The notes under the pieces: model-generated
The model's input: only the letters and a program-made list of their open reading frames with translations
Told to the model about the DNA's origin: nothing
Database searches by the model: none
Translations under genes and position numbers: made by a program
Part shown: positions 41,168 to 49,406 of the stretch, one piece after another
Layout: every line of letters starts with the position of its first letter
How positions within the stretch are numbered: the stretch's first letter is position 1
From: CAWEBF01 sp963807235
GTDB lineage: Bacteria; Acidobacteriota; Vicinamibacteria; Vicinamibacterales; UBA2999
NCBI GenBank assembly: GCA_963807235.1
Contig: CAWEBF010000008.1
Span: 1 to 64,000 of the forward strand
Direction of reading: 5' to 3'
DNA length: 64,000 nucleotides

Positions 41168-42056
41168 GGATCGCTTGGAGCCCACGCTCATCCGGCGAGC
41201 CTGCCGCGGCGCGACTGGATGGGCCACCCGCGCCACCGCGGGCAGGTAATCGGATCCCACGGCGGTCACGGAGTTCGTGAGCTCGGGGTATTGCGCCAGC
41301 ATGCCTTCGATCCGTCGCACGGCCTGCCGCAGCACGGGCAGCCGCTGCTTGATCATCGTGTCGCGATCGAGGCGGTTGGTGACGTCGGAGCAGTTGGCGG
41401 CTGCCACCAGCCGGCCGTTGGCGCGCGAAGATGGGCAGCGACACCGACACGATGCCGTAGTCCAGCTCGTCCTGGATCGCCGCATACCCTTTGGCCCGCA
41501 CCTCCGACAGCACGCGCCGCAGCGCGCGCTCGTCCGTTTCGGTGTGCTCGGTGAACCGCTGGAACACCGCTTGCCGGAAGTACGCGTCGATCACCCCATC
41601 CGGCTGAAACGCCAGCAGCACGCGACCCATCGACGTCGGGTATGCGGGGTAGCGCGCACCCACGCCGGCGGTGAGCCTGATGGCCCGGTTCACCGACGCG
41701 TGCGCGATGTAGACGATGTCCAGCTCGTCGAGCACGGTCACCGACGAGCTGCCGCCGACTTCGTTCGCCACTTCCTGCAGGAACGGCTGCAGGACCACTT
41801 CGGCGTTGATGGCGCTCAGGTATCCGGATCCAATCGCCAGGACCTTCGGACGCAGCATGAACCGGCGTCCGCTGCGACCCAGGTACCCGAGCTTCTCGAG
41901 CGTGTGGAGCGAGCGTCGCGCCGTGGCCGGCGTGAGCGCGGTGAGCGCGGCCACCTCGCTGAGCGTGAGCTGCGGGTGCGCGCGTGAAAAGGTCTGGAGC
42001 ACCTTCAGGCCGCGCTCCAACGAGGCGACGAACTCCGGGCTGCGTGTTTTCGCCAT
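41156..42056 (-). CDS. IclR-family transcriptional regulator, PcaR/PobR-like (frameshifted)
   Basis: ATG 42056. N-terminal winged helix-turn-helix (SLERGLKVLQTFSRAHPQLTLSEVAALTALTPATARRSLHTLEKLGYLG), then the effector-binding IclR domain (SSVTVLDELDIVYIAHASVNRAIRLTAGVGARYPAYPTSMGRVLLA). Near 41435 the frame changes; the remainder (RANGRLVAAANCSDVTNRLDRDTMIKQRLPVLRQAVRRIEGML) ends at 41156. About 300 residues, slightly longer than usual because of the Arg-rich tail. The sequence resembles IclR members that control protocatechuate and beta-ketoadipate genes. It is divergent from the ring-cleavage dioxygenase, which it probably regulates through the 120-base gap. Confidence 0.75.
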
Positions 42057-42176
42057 GCGAAAGTGGGGGAGATTATAGCGCGGTCAAACCGTGCACGCGG
42101 CTGCCTTCTCTCGACTTCGGAACGGCTGGCGCTCTATGATCGCGTTCTCTCGGGCGTGACGCCTTGGGAGGGGGGC

Positions 42177-43269
42177 ATGGACACGCTGGTCACTGGCATC
42201 CACCACATTACGCTCTGCTCGGGCTCCGCGCAGGCCGATGTCGATTTCTTTACCGGGGTGCTGGGTCAGCGTCTGGTCAAACAGACGGTGCTGCTCGACG
42301 GGAACATTCCCGTCTACCACTTCTATTACGCCAACGCCGACGCCGAACCCGGTTCAATCGCGACCTCCTTTCCGTACCCCCACCGCAGGGGCCGGCAGGG
42401 CTCGGGGCAGGTGTCGATGCTCACCTACGCGCGTGCCCAGGGGCTCGCTGCCATTCTGGGCGGCGCACCTGGAGCAGCACGGGGCGCTCGACGGAGACGT
42501 CGCCGAGCGGTTCGGCGCCGCGTTCGTTCGCGCGCGGCATCCCGCCGGCCAGGCGTTCGAATTGATGGAGGCCGACGACCCGCGCCGGCCCTGGACCACC
42601 TGCACGATCGGCGCGGACGTGGCAACCCGCGGTTTTCATGCCGCCGTGCTGTCGGTGCGCGAGGTGGCGGAGGCGGAACAGTTCTTCGTTGACGCCCTGG
42701 GCTATCGCAAAGTGGGCGTGGATGGCGCCTACCATCGCCTGGCCCTGCCAGGCGGGGCTCCGGCCGGCCTCATCGACCTCCACCACGAACCCGAACGTGC
42801 CCCGGGCTCATGGGCGTTCGGCGAGGGGACCTTCCACCACATCGCGTTTGCGGTGCAAGACGACGCGCAGCTCGTGCGCCAGAAAGCGCTCTACGAGGAA
42901 CTGGGCTATACCGACGCGTCCGAGCTCAAGGACCGCCTCTACTTTCATTCGTTGTACGTGCGCGCGCCGGGCGGGATCCTCGTGGAGTGCACGGCCAACG
43001 CCGACGAGGGCTTCTGCATCGACGAGACTCCCGAGGAACTGGGCACGCATCTGAATCTTCCCCCGTGGTACGAGGACCAGCGTGCCGCCATCGTCTCGAG
43101 GCTCGAAAGCGTTCGGGTGCCCGACGCGAACCGGCCTCGCACGGCCGTGGCCCAGGGTGCGTTGCCGCCGCGGCCCGTGCCCCCGGCGCCGCCGCTGTCC
43201 CGGACGAACGCCGATTTCGGTGTCGAGCGGGTCGCGGCCCGTGCGAGCGACGCTCCCATCCGGCACTAG
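42177..43269 (+). CDS. Ring-cleavage dioxygenase of the PcpA/LinE/MhqO type (frameshifted)
   Basis: ATG 42177 after GGGAGGGG. Opens TGIHHITLCSGSAQADVDFFTGVLGQRLVKQTV, the first of two vicinal-oxygen-chelate modules; the second contains FHHIAFAVQDD. Fe(II) ligands expected from the family are the His of GIHHITL, the His of TFHHIAF and the Glu of LVECTANADEG. A shift near 42434 joins LTYAR to PRGSLPFWAAHLEQHGALDGD. About 364 residues, a little longer than PcpA because of a Pro/Arg-rich tail. Relatives cleave (chloro)hydroquinones between carbons 1 and 2 (or 1 and 6), giving (chloro)maleylacetate-type or hydroxymuconic semialdehyde products. Maleylacetate reductase follows, which fits. Confidence 0.8.
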
Positions 43270-43293
43270 CACTCCCATCTCTCACAGCACGGC

Positions 43294-44419
43294 ATGACGG
43301 CTTTCGCCGGCCAGTTCGACCTGCCCCGGCTCGAGCGCGTGATCTCGGGAGCCGGCAGCGTGGAGAGTCTCGAGGGTGAGGCCGTCCGCCTGGGCGTCCA
43401 GCGCGCTGTCGTCGTCACCGGCCGCACGCTGGGCGCGTCGGACCTGCTCCGTCTCGTCACCCGTGGCCTTGGAGCCCGGGCAGTGGCCGTCTTCACCGGG
43501 TCCCGTCAGCACGTGCCGGCGACATCGGTTGCCGACCTCATCGCGTTCATGCGGGAGCACCAGGCGGACGGCCTGGTCAGCTTCGGCGGGGGCAGCCCCA
43601 TCGACACGGCCAAGCTGGCGGTCCACGCGGGGCTGGCGGCGGGCGACGGCGTACCGCACATCGCGATCCCCACCACGCTGTCGGCCGGCGAGTTCACCTC
43701 GGTCGCCGGCATCACCGACGACGTCACGCGCACCAAGCGGGCCGTGCACGACGCGCGCCTGGCGCCGCGCACCGTCATCACCGACCCGGCGGTCACGCTG
43801 GCGACGCCGGCGTGGTTGTGGGCCGCCAGCGGTGTCAGGGCGCTCGACCATGCGGTCGAGTCGCTGTACTCCAATCGTCACCATCCGATCAGCGACGCCA
43901 CGGCCGCGAAGGGCTTGTCGCTGCTGCTCGAGCACCTGCCGCCCTCGATTGCGGCCGACGGGCCCGACGTGCTGGACCACCGGGCGCGGTGCCAGCTGGC
44001 CGCGTGGATGTCCGTGTTCGGCATGACGAACGCGGGCTTCGGCCTCTCGCACGCGCTCGGACACCAGATCGGCCCGCGGTGGAACGTCGCGCACGGCATC
44101 ACGTCGTGCATCACGCTGCCGCACGCCATGCGGTTCATGGCCCGGCTGGCGCCCGAGCGGTTCGCGCCCGTCGCGGCTGCGTGCGGCGTCGCGTTCGACC
44201 CGGCGCGGCCGAACGCCGGGGCGCTGGCCTGCGCGGACCGCGTCGAGACGTTCATCGGGCAGCTGAGTCTTCCGACGCGCCTGCGGGACGTGGGCGTGCC
44301 AGCCGGGGAGATCGGGGACGTGGCCGCCGTCGTGCACGGCCACATGGAGGGCGCCGGGATTGTCGGCCGGCCGCGTCGCACTGGAGGAGATAGAGGCGCT
44401 CCTGGTCAGTGCGTTTTAG
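43294..44419 (+). CDS. Maleylacetate reductase (iron-containing alcohol dehydrogenase family; frameshift near end)
   Basis: ATG 43294. NAD(P)-binding region VSFGGGSPIDTAKLAVHAGL and IAIPTTLSAGEFTSVAGITDD, and the metal/active-site region FGMTNAGFGLSHALGHQIGPRWNVAHGITSCITLPHAMRF are typical of maleylacetate reductases (TfdF/ClcE/PcpE type) within the iron-dependent alcohol dehydrogenase superfamily. It reduces maleylacetate to 3-oxoadipate. A shift near 44365 hides the true end RVALEEIEALLVSAF, with TAG at 44417-44419. It starts 24 bases after the dioxygenase, so both are likely one transcript. Together they convert hydroquinone-like compounds toward the beta-ketoadipate route. Confidence 0.85.
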
Positions 44420-44430
44420 CGGCCCAATAA

Positions 44431-44533
44431 GTCACAAGTCACAAGTCACAATTCACAAGGGCAGACACGGAACTGCAGTTCCGGCCTTACTTTGTGAATT
44501 GGGCATTGTGAATTGTGAATTGTGAATTGGGGC
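44431..44533. repeat. Inverted pair of heptamer arrays around a palindrome
   Basis: GTCACAA x3 and TTCACAA (44431-44458), a perfect 16-base palindrome CGGAACTGCAGTTCCG (44468-44483), then TTGTGAA, TTGGGCA, TTGTGAA x3, TTGGGGC (44492-44533). The second array is the complement of the first. The same order of CGGA-stem hairpin followed by TTTGTGA units occurs at 57775-57828. Confidence 0.85.
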
Positions 44534-44559
44534 GTAAGATCGATCCCCGGAGGCCCTGG

Positions 44560-46030
44560 ATGGTTCGAATCGCTGCACTTGTCCTCGTCGCCCTTTCTTG
44601 CGCCAACGCCGTCTTTGCCGGCCCCCTGCAGGACGATCTCAAGGCCCGGCGCGCGCGGGTGATGGAGCGGCTCACTCCGCAGTCGCTCGCGATTGTGTGG
44701 AGCTCCCCCACGCGCGTCTACTCCGGCGACGTGGACTACGAGTACCGGCAGGACAGCAACCTGCTGTACCTGACGGGCATCACGCAGCCCGAGACCATCC
44801 TTGTGCTGATGCCCGGCAACAAGACGCAGCGCGAGATCCTGTTCGTGTCGGAGCCCAACCCCAGGCGCGAGCACTGGAACGGGCACATCCTGACCAAGGA
44901 CGAGGTCACCGCCGAGAGCGGGATCTCCGCCGTCTACTATGCCAGCCAGTTCGAGCCGTTCCTCGCCGCCATGTTCGCGCAATCGTCGTTCGGCGCGCCG
45001 CGCTTGGCTGAGACACAGGAGTACGCGACCTTCTTCGCCGCGGTGACCGCCGGGCGTGCAAGCCTCGCGCTGCCGCTCGGGCCTCCGCCTCCACCGTCGG
45101 CTCCGTTGACAGAGCCGTTCGCCTTCGCCAACAAGGCGCGGGAGCGGTTTTTCAACGTCTCCGTCACCGATACGTGGAGCATCCTGGCGGACCTGCGGCA
45201 GGTGAAGACGCCGTACGAGCTGGGCGTGATGGAGCAGAGCGCGGTGATCTCCAGCGATGCGCACAAGGCCGGGATGCGGACGGCCCGGCCCGGCCGCTTC
45301 GAGTACCGAAGTCGAGGCCGCGATCGAGCACACGTATCTGTCGCGCGGCGCGATGAGCTGGGGGTACCCCTCTATCGTCGGGTCGGGGCCGAACGCAACG
45401 GTGCTCCACTACAACGCCTCGAGCCGGAAGATGGAGGACGGCGACCTCCTGCTCGTGGACGCGGCCGGCAACTTCCAGGGCTACACGGTGGACATCACCA
45501 GGACCTATCCCGTGAGCGGCCGCTTCACCGAGCTGCAGAAGGACATCTACCGCATCGTGCTGGCTGCGCAGGAAGCCGGCATCAAGGCGGCCAAGGTGGG
45601 CAACAAGAGGGACGACATCGTGAAGGCCACGGTTGACGTCACCAAGGAAGGGCTTCTGAAGCTCGGCCTCATCACCGACACGAAAGGTGAGCAGTGGCGC
45701 ACCTGGTATACCCACGGTCCGGTCCACTGGATCGGCATGGACGTGCACGATGTGGGGGACTACGGCCGGACGCTCTCGGCGGGCATGACCTTTGTAATAG
45801 AACCAGGTCTCTACATCCGGCAGGACGCGCTCGACAACCTGCCGGATACGGCAGAGAATCGCGCGTTCAAGGCGGCCGTGGCACCGGCGGTGGCGAAGTA
45901 CAAGAACATCGGGGTCCGGATCGAGGATTCGTTCGCGCTGACCGACGGCGGGTTGAAGAACCTTTCAGCGACGGTGCCGAGGACTATCGAGGACGTGGAG
46001 CGCCTGATGGCGCAGCCAGGGACGAGGTAG
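44560..46030 (+). CDS. Secreted Xaa-Pro aminopeptidase-like metallopeptidase, M24B (frameshifted)
   Basis: ATG 44560 with GGAGG at 44549, preferred over an upstream in-frame ATG lying in the repeat. Signal peptide ALVLVALSCANAVFAG. N-terminal aminopeptidase P domain (YSGDVDYEYRQDSNLLYLTGITQPETILVL), then, after a shift near 45285, the pita-bread catalytic domain with all five metal ligands: Asp in LLLVDAAGNF, Asp in YTVDITRTYPVSG, His in HWIGMDVHDVG, Glu in TFVIEPGLYI, Glu in GVRIEDSFALT. About 490 residues. It removes N-terminal residues before proline from peptides in the periplasm. Confidence 0.85.
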
Positions 46031-46045
46031 GGAGCAAGGGGACGA

Positions 46046-46080
46046 CAATGCACAATGCACAATTCACAATTCACAAACTG
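46046..46080. repeat. Heptamer array supplying a start codon
   Basis: CAATGCA x2, CAATTCA x2, CAAACTG in 7-base register. The ATG at 46048 inside the first unit is the start of the small gene below; units 1-5 encode its first eleven residues. Confidence 0.85.
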
Positions 46081-46447
46081 CAGCGAATCGCATTCGCTCT
46101 CGTGATGGTCGTGGTGATGAGTGCGGGCGTCGGGGCTCATCATGGGTGGTCGGGCAACCTGGATCAGCAGTTCGAGCTGTCGGGCGTGGTGGAAACCGAC
46201 GTGAGTCTGGGCGGCCCGCACGCCACGATGCGCGTGCGCGACGCCGAAGGCAAGGTGTGGGACGTCACGCTGGCGCCGGGGCCACGCACCGAGCAGCGCC
46301 GGTCTGAAGCCCGGCATCATCCCGGTTGGCGCCAAGGTGACCGTGTCCGGCCACCGCAACCGCGACGCCAAGCGGTTCGAGATCAAGACCGAACGCGTGA
46401 CCTACAACGGGCGCACGTTCAACGTCTATCCCGACCGCAGCACCTAG
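46048..46447 (+). CDS. Small secreted protein, DUF6152-like (frameshifted)
   Basis: ATG 46048 lies in a heptamer array, so the first residues MHNAQFTIHKL are repeat-encoded. A signal peptide follows (IAFALVMVVVMSAGVGAHHGWS), and the mature protein has the HHGWSGNLDQQFELSGVVETDVSLGGPHATMRVRDAEGK pattern of DUF6152. A shift near 46290 leads to GLKPGIIPVGAKVTVSGHRNRDAKRFEIKTERVTYNGRTFNVYPDRST, ending at TAG 46447 at the edge of dispersed repeat copy D. Periplasmic, function unknown. No ribosome site other than repeat sequence is visible, so expression may depend on array length. Confidence 0.6.
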
Positions 46448-46525
46448 CGAGGCTGCGCCTCGCTAGGTGAGCAGCCAGTGTCCTTGGCCCCGCTTCGCGG
46501 GCGTGCGAGGCTGCGCCTCGCAGGC
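46443..46525 (-). repeat. Modular dispersed repeat, diverged copy D
   Basis: CTAGCGAGGCTGCGCCTCGCTAG (imperfect palindrome) at 46444-46466, a CCAGTGTCCTTGG segment resembling the complement of the AATCAAACACTG box, hairpin CCCGCTTCGCGGG and a second GCGAGGCTGCGCCTCGC palindrome. It contains the stop of the DUF6152-like gene and codes for the last residues of the opposing DUF6526-like gene. Confidence 0.6.
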
Positions 46526-46956
46526 AGAGTGGTCCGCGCTGGCCCAGATGGCGTGATCATCTGCTTGATCGTTTTCCGGTCGTCCAGCTTTTCCGCCAAC
46601 ACCTTTCGCGCCAGTTCCGCCAGTTCGGCATCGCCCGCGAAGCGCAGGCTGCACAGCTGGTTCATGGTGAATTCGCCCAACCGCGGGGCCAGGTCGGGCA
46701 CGAGCGTGGCCAGCCGCAGGCGCATCTCCAGCCGGATCACGCGGTCCTGGACCGTGAGCGCGAAAATGCGCGCGAAGAAGAACAGCATCAGGAGCACCAC
46801 GGCGACCGCCAGCGACATCAGCTGGGCCACCGAAAAGTCCACCGCGACGCGATAGAGGTTCCAGAGCAGGTTGATGGCGGCCAGCCCGAACGTCAAGAAG
46901 TGGTAGGCGGGCACTAGCCTGGCGTGATTCTCGAAGGTCTGTGTCTGTTGGGGCAT
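46444..46956 (-). CDS. DUF6526-like membrane protein with repeat-derived tail
   Basis: ATG 46956: MPQQTQTFENHARLVPAYHFLTFGLAAINLLWNLYRVAVDF, then a second membrane segment MSLAVAVVLLMLFFFARIFAL and the soluble part VQDRVIRLEMRLRLATLVP, matching DUF6526, a two-helix membrane family of about 145 residues. After KTIKQMI the frame runs through dispersed repeat copy D and gains about 35 residues rich in Arg, Ser and Pro (ARTTLPARRSLARPRSGAKD), stopping at 46444. The tail is probably an accident of the repeat. Function unknown. Confidence 0.7.
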   Translation of the reverse strand: MPQQTQTFENHARLVPAYHFLTFGLAAINLLWNLYRVAVDFSVAQLMSLAVAVVLLMLFFFARIFALTVQDRVIRLEMRLRLATLVPDLAPRLGEFTMNQLCSLRFAGDAELAELARKVLAEKLDDRKTIKQMITPSGPARTTLPARRSLARPRSGAKDTGCSPSEAQPR

Positions 46957-46997
46957 GGGCCCGATCCTACTGCTTGAGCTCACGCCCAAAAACGTAA

Positions 46998-47103
46998 TGG
47001 GTTGGGGTGTCCAGAAATGTGGAATTGGGGTCGGGCCTAATTGGAACCTTCGTCGAGCAATTAGGCCCGACCCCAATTCCACATTTCTGGACACCCCAAC
47101 CCA
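46998..47103. repeat. Perfect 46-bp inverted repeat
   Basis: Left arm 46998-47043 (beginning TGGGTTGGGGTGTCCAG) is the exact complement of the right arm 47058-47103; the loop is 14 bases. There is no mismatch over 46 pairs. It lies between divergent genes starting at 46956 (minus) and 47185 (plus). It is lower in GC than its surroundings (AAATGTGGAATT, CCTAATTG). It could be a REP/BIME-like mobile unit or a very stable RNA hairpin. Confidence 0.9.
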
Positions 47104-47184
47104 CCAGGCTTGGGTGAGCTCCTTTTCGCCCGCTTCGCACCTTGAGGATCAGGGCGCCTCCTGCGCCCACAAAAGGAGCGAATC

Positions 47185-47862
47185 ATGGCGGGAACCCACG
47201 TCCGCGAACACACGAGCGTCCTGGCGGACGCGGAGAAACGACTGCTGGTCTGGCTGGCCAGGCGGATACCCGCCTGGATCAACTCCGACCACCTGACGGC
47301 GCTCGGCGCCGCGGCGATGGTGGCCACCGGCGCCGCCTTTGCCGCCGCCAGCGTCGATCGCCGGGCGCTGTTCCTCGTGCCGGCGCTGCTGGCGGTCAAC
47401 TGGTTCGGCGACAGCCTCGACGGCACCGTGGCGCGGGTACGCGGCCACCAGCGCCCCCGATACGGCTACTACCTGGACCACGTCGTCGACCTGACCACCA
47501 CCACGGCGCTCTTTGCCGGGATGGCGATTTCCGGGCTGATGCAGCCGATGCTGGCCACGCTGGTGCTGCTGGGCTACGTGCTCCTGTGCGCGGAATCCTT
47601 CCTGGCGACGCATACCGTGGGCATCTTCCGCCTGGCCTTCTCGGGGATGGGCCCCACGGAACTGCGAATCCTGCTGGCGGTGGGCGCGCTGGTGGCCACC
47701 GACCCGGCACACCGTGTCGGTGGCGGGTCTGCGCGACGTGCCGCTTTTCGACGTCGGCGGGGTCGTGGCCGTCGTGGGCATGGGCGTCGTGTTCGTGCTG
47801 TCGGCGTGCCGCAACACGCGGGCGCTCTACCTGGCGGAACCCATTCCGGGGACGGACGATGA
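47185..47862 (+). CDS. CDP-alcohol phosphatidyltransferase family protein (frameshifted near end)
   Basis: ATG 47185, after AAAGGAGCG. The catalytic motif is present: SLDGTVARVRGHQRPRYGYYLDHVVD, with the four metal-binding Asp of D-G-x2-A-R...G-x3-D-x3-D. Several hydrophobic helices surround it (LGAAAMVATGAAFAAA, ALFLVPALLAVNWFG, ATLVLLGYVLLCAESF). Near 47705 the frame changes, and VAGLRDVPLFDVGGVVAVVGMGVVFVLSACRNTRALYLAEPIP is the true last part, ending close to 47862. The family makes phospholipids by joining CDP-alcohol or diacylglycerol headgroups in the inner membrane; which lipid is made cannot be told. Confidence 0.75.
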   Translation: MAGTHVREHTSVLADAEKRLLVWLARRIPAWINSDHLTALGAAAMVATGAAFAAASVDRRALFLVPALLAVNWFGDSLDGTVARVRGHQRPRYGYYLDHVVDLTTTTALFAGMAISGLMQPMLATLVLLGYVLLCAESFLATHTVGIFRLAFSGMGPTELRILLAVGALVATDPAHRVGGGSARRAAFRRRRGRGRRGHGRRVRAVGVPQHAGALPGGTHSGDGR

Positions 47863-49107
47863 CGCGCGAACTGTTCCGCGGCGCCGCATGGGGCCCTTCG
47901 TCGCGGTGGGAGCCGCCGGCTTCGTGGTGCAGCTGGCCTCCCTCCACGCGCTGGTGTCGTTGGGGGGCGTTCACTACCTTCTGGCCACGGCGCTGGCCGT
48001 CGAGGCGGCCATCCTCCACAACTTCGCGTGGCATTCGCGTTGGACGTGGCGCGACCGCCCCCGTGGGGCTGGTGCGCAGGCGTGGACGCGGTTCGCGAAG
48101 TTCAACGGTCTGTCGGCGCTGTCCTCGATCGTGGGGAACGTCCTGTTCACGGGGATCCTCGTGGCCACGATCGACATGCCCGTTCTCGTGGCCAACGCCA
48201 TTGCCGTGGCTCTGGTCGCCGCGATCAACTTCGCGGGCCTTGACCGATGGGTGTTCGCACCCGCGCCGCCCGCCGCCGCCAGGCGCATTCCGACGGCTGC
48301 AGTGCTGGCGGTACTCGCCCTGGCGCTGCCACTCGACGCATCGGCCGCGCAGCTTACCGCCGAAACGCGCCGCGCGTGGCAGCGCTACGTGACCGCCACG
48401 GAAGCCCGCATCGACCGTGAGCTCCGCACGCCCGGCCGCTTCCTGTCGCTCGACTTCGATGAGCCCGCGGATCGGAAGCGGGCGCGCGTCGAGCTGCGTG
48501 ACGGCAGCGTCGTGATCAGGAACATGAAGGGCGAGGACGGCGTGGAGCTGCCGTCCGGCACCCTTCATCATTGGCGCGGCGCCGTGTTCGTTCCGGGGGC
48601 CACGGTGGAGGAGATCCTCGAAGGCGGTGGCGGATCCCACGGGGACCGCGCGCGCACCGGCAGGAAGACGTCATCGAGACGCGGGTGCTGGCGCGCTCAC
48701 CGAACGCCCTGCGGCTCTTCCTGAAACTGCAACGTCGCGTCATCGTCAGCGTGGCCTACAACACCGAGCACGATGTCGTCTATCGCACGCATGGATCCGG
48801 ACGCGCCAGCAGCCGCAGCGTCGCGACGCGAATCGCCGAAGTGGCCAATCTCGGCGATCCGGACGAGTACGAGCGGCCGCCTGGCTTGGATCGCGGTTTT
48901 CTCTGGGGTTTGAACTGGTACTGGCGCTACGAGGCCGTGCCGGGCGGCGTGGTGGTGGAGCTCGAATCGTTGACGCTGAGCCGCAGCGTGCCGTGGGGAG
49001 TCGGCGCCGTGGTCAGGCCGCTCGTGGATCAGGTGGCGCGCGAATCGCTGACGCGAACGCTCGTCGCCATGCGCGCGCGGTTCGCCGAGCGCGCGTCGGC
49101 GGCGTGA
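47859..49107 (+). CDS. GtrA-domain membrane protein running into a START-like lipid-binding domain (frameshifted)
   Basis: One open frame joins two parts. First, a GtrA-type four-helix region (VAVGAAGFVVQLASLHALVSL, LATALAVEAAILHNFAWHSRWTWR, FNGLSALSSIVGNVLFTGIL, VANAIAVALVAAINFAGLDRWVF). Second, after a hydrophobic segment that looks like a signal peptide (AAVLAVLALALPLDASAAQ), a soluble domain (AWQRYVTATEARIDRELRTPGRFLSLDF through WYWRYEAVPGGVVVELESLTLSRSVPWG and VARESLTRTLVAMRARF) resembling SRPBCC/START folds. Two shifts near 48625-48660 interrupt the second part. A lost stop could have fused two genes. GtrA proteins move polyprenyl-linked sugars; with the neighbouring phosphatidyltransferase this suggests envelope lipid work. 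Confidence 0.55.
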
Positions 49108-49406
49108 TGAGCGGCGCGTCGGGCGGCCATCCGTCCCAGGGGTGAATGGTCGTTGAAAGCTCTGCAGATAGCCAACCCGAGAAGGCCGGACTGTGCATCC
49201 AGCCGGATCGACGTTCAACGATCCGTAGTTGATCACTCGGTTCGAAACCTGGCCCACCACTCGCAGGTGTCATCTCGAACCTGGCGGCGGCCGGTCATCC
49301 CATCGTCACGCAGGTGGAACGCCTTTCTCACCGCATCTCTCAACTTGCGGTTGCGCCCGTTCGACCCCGATCGAGGGACGAACGGCCGCCCTGTTGGGAG
49401 GAACGT

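Noticed and set aside
44431..44533. Possible small CRISPR-like array
   Set aside because: The units are 7 bases with no unique spacers and no cas genes are present; they are short tandem repeats.
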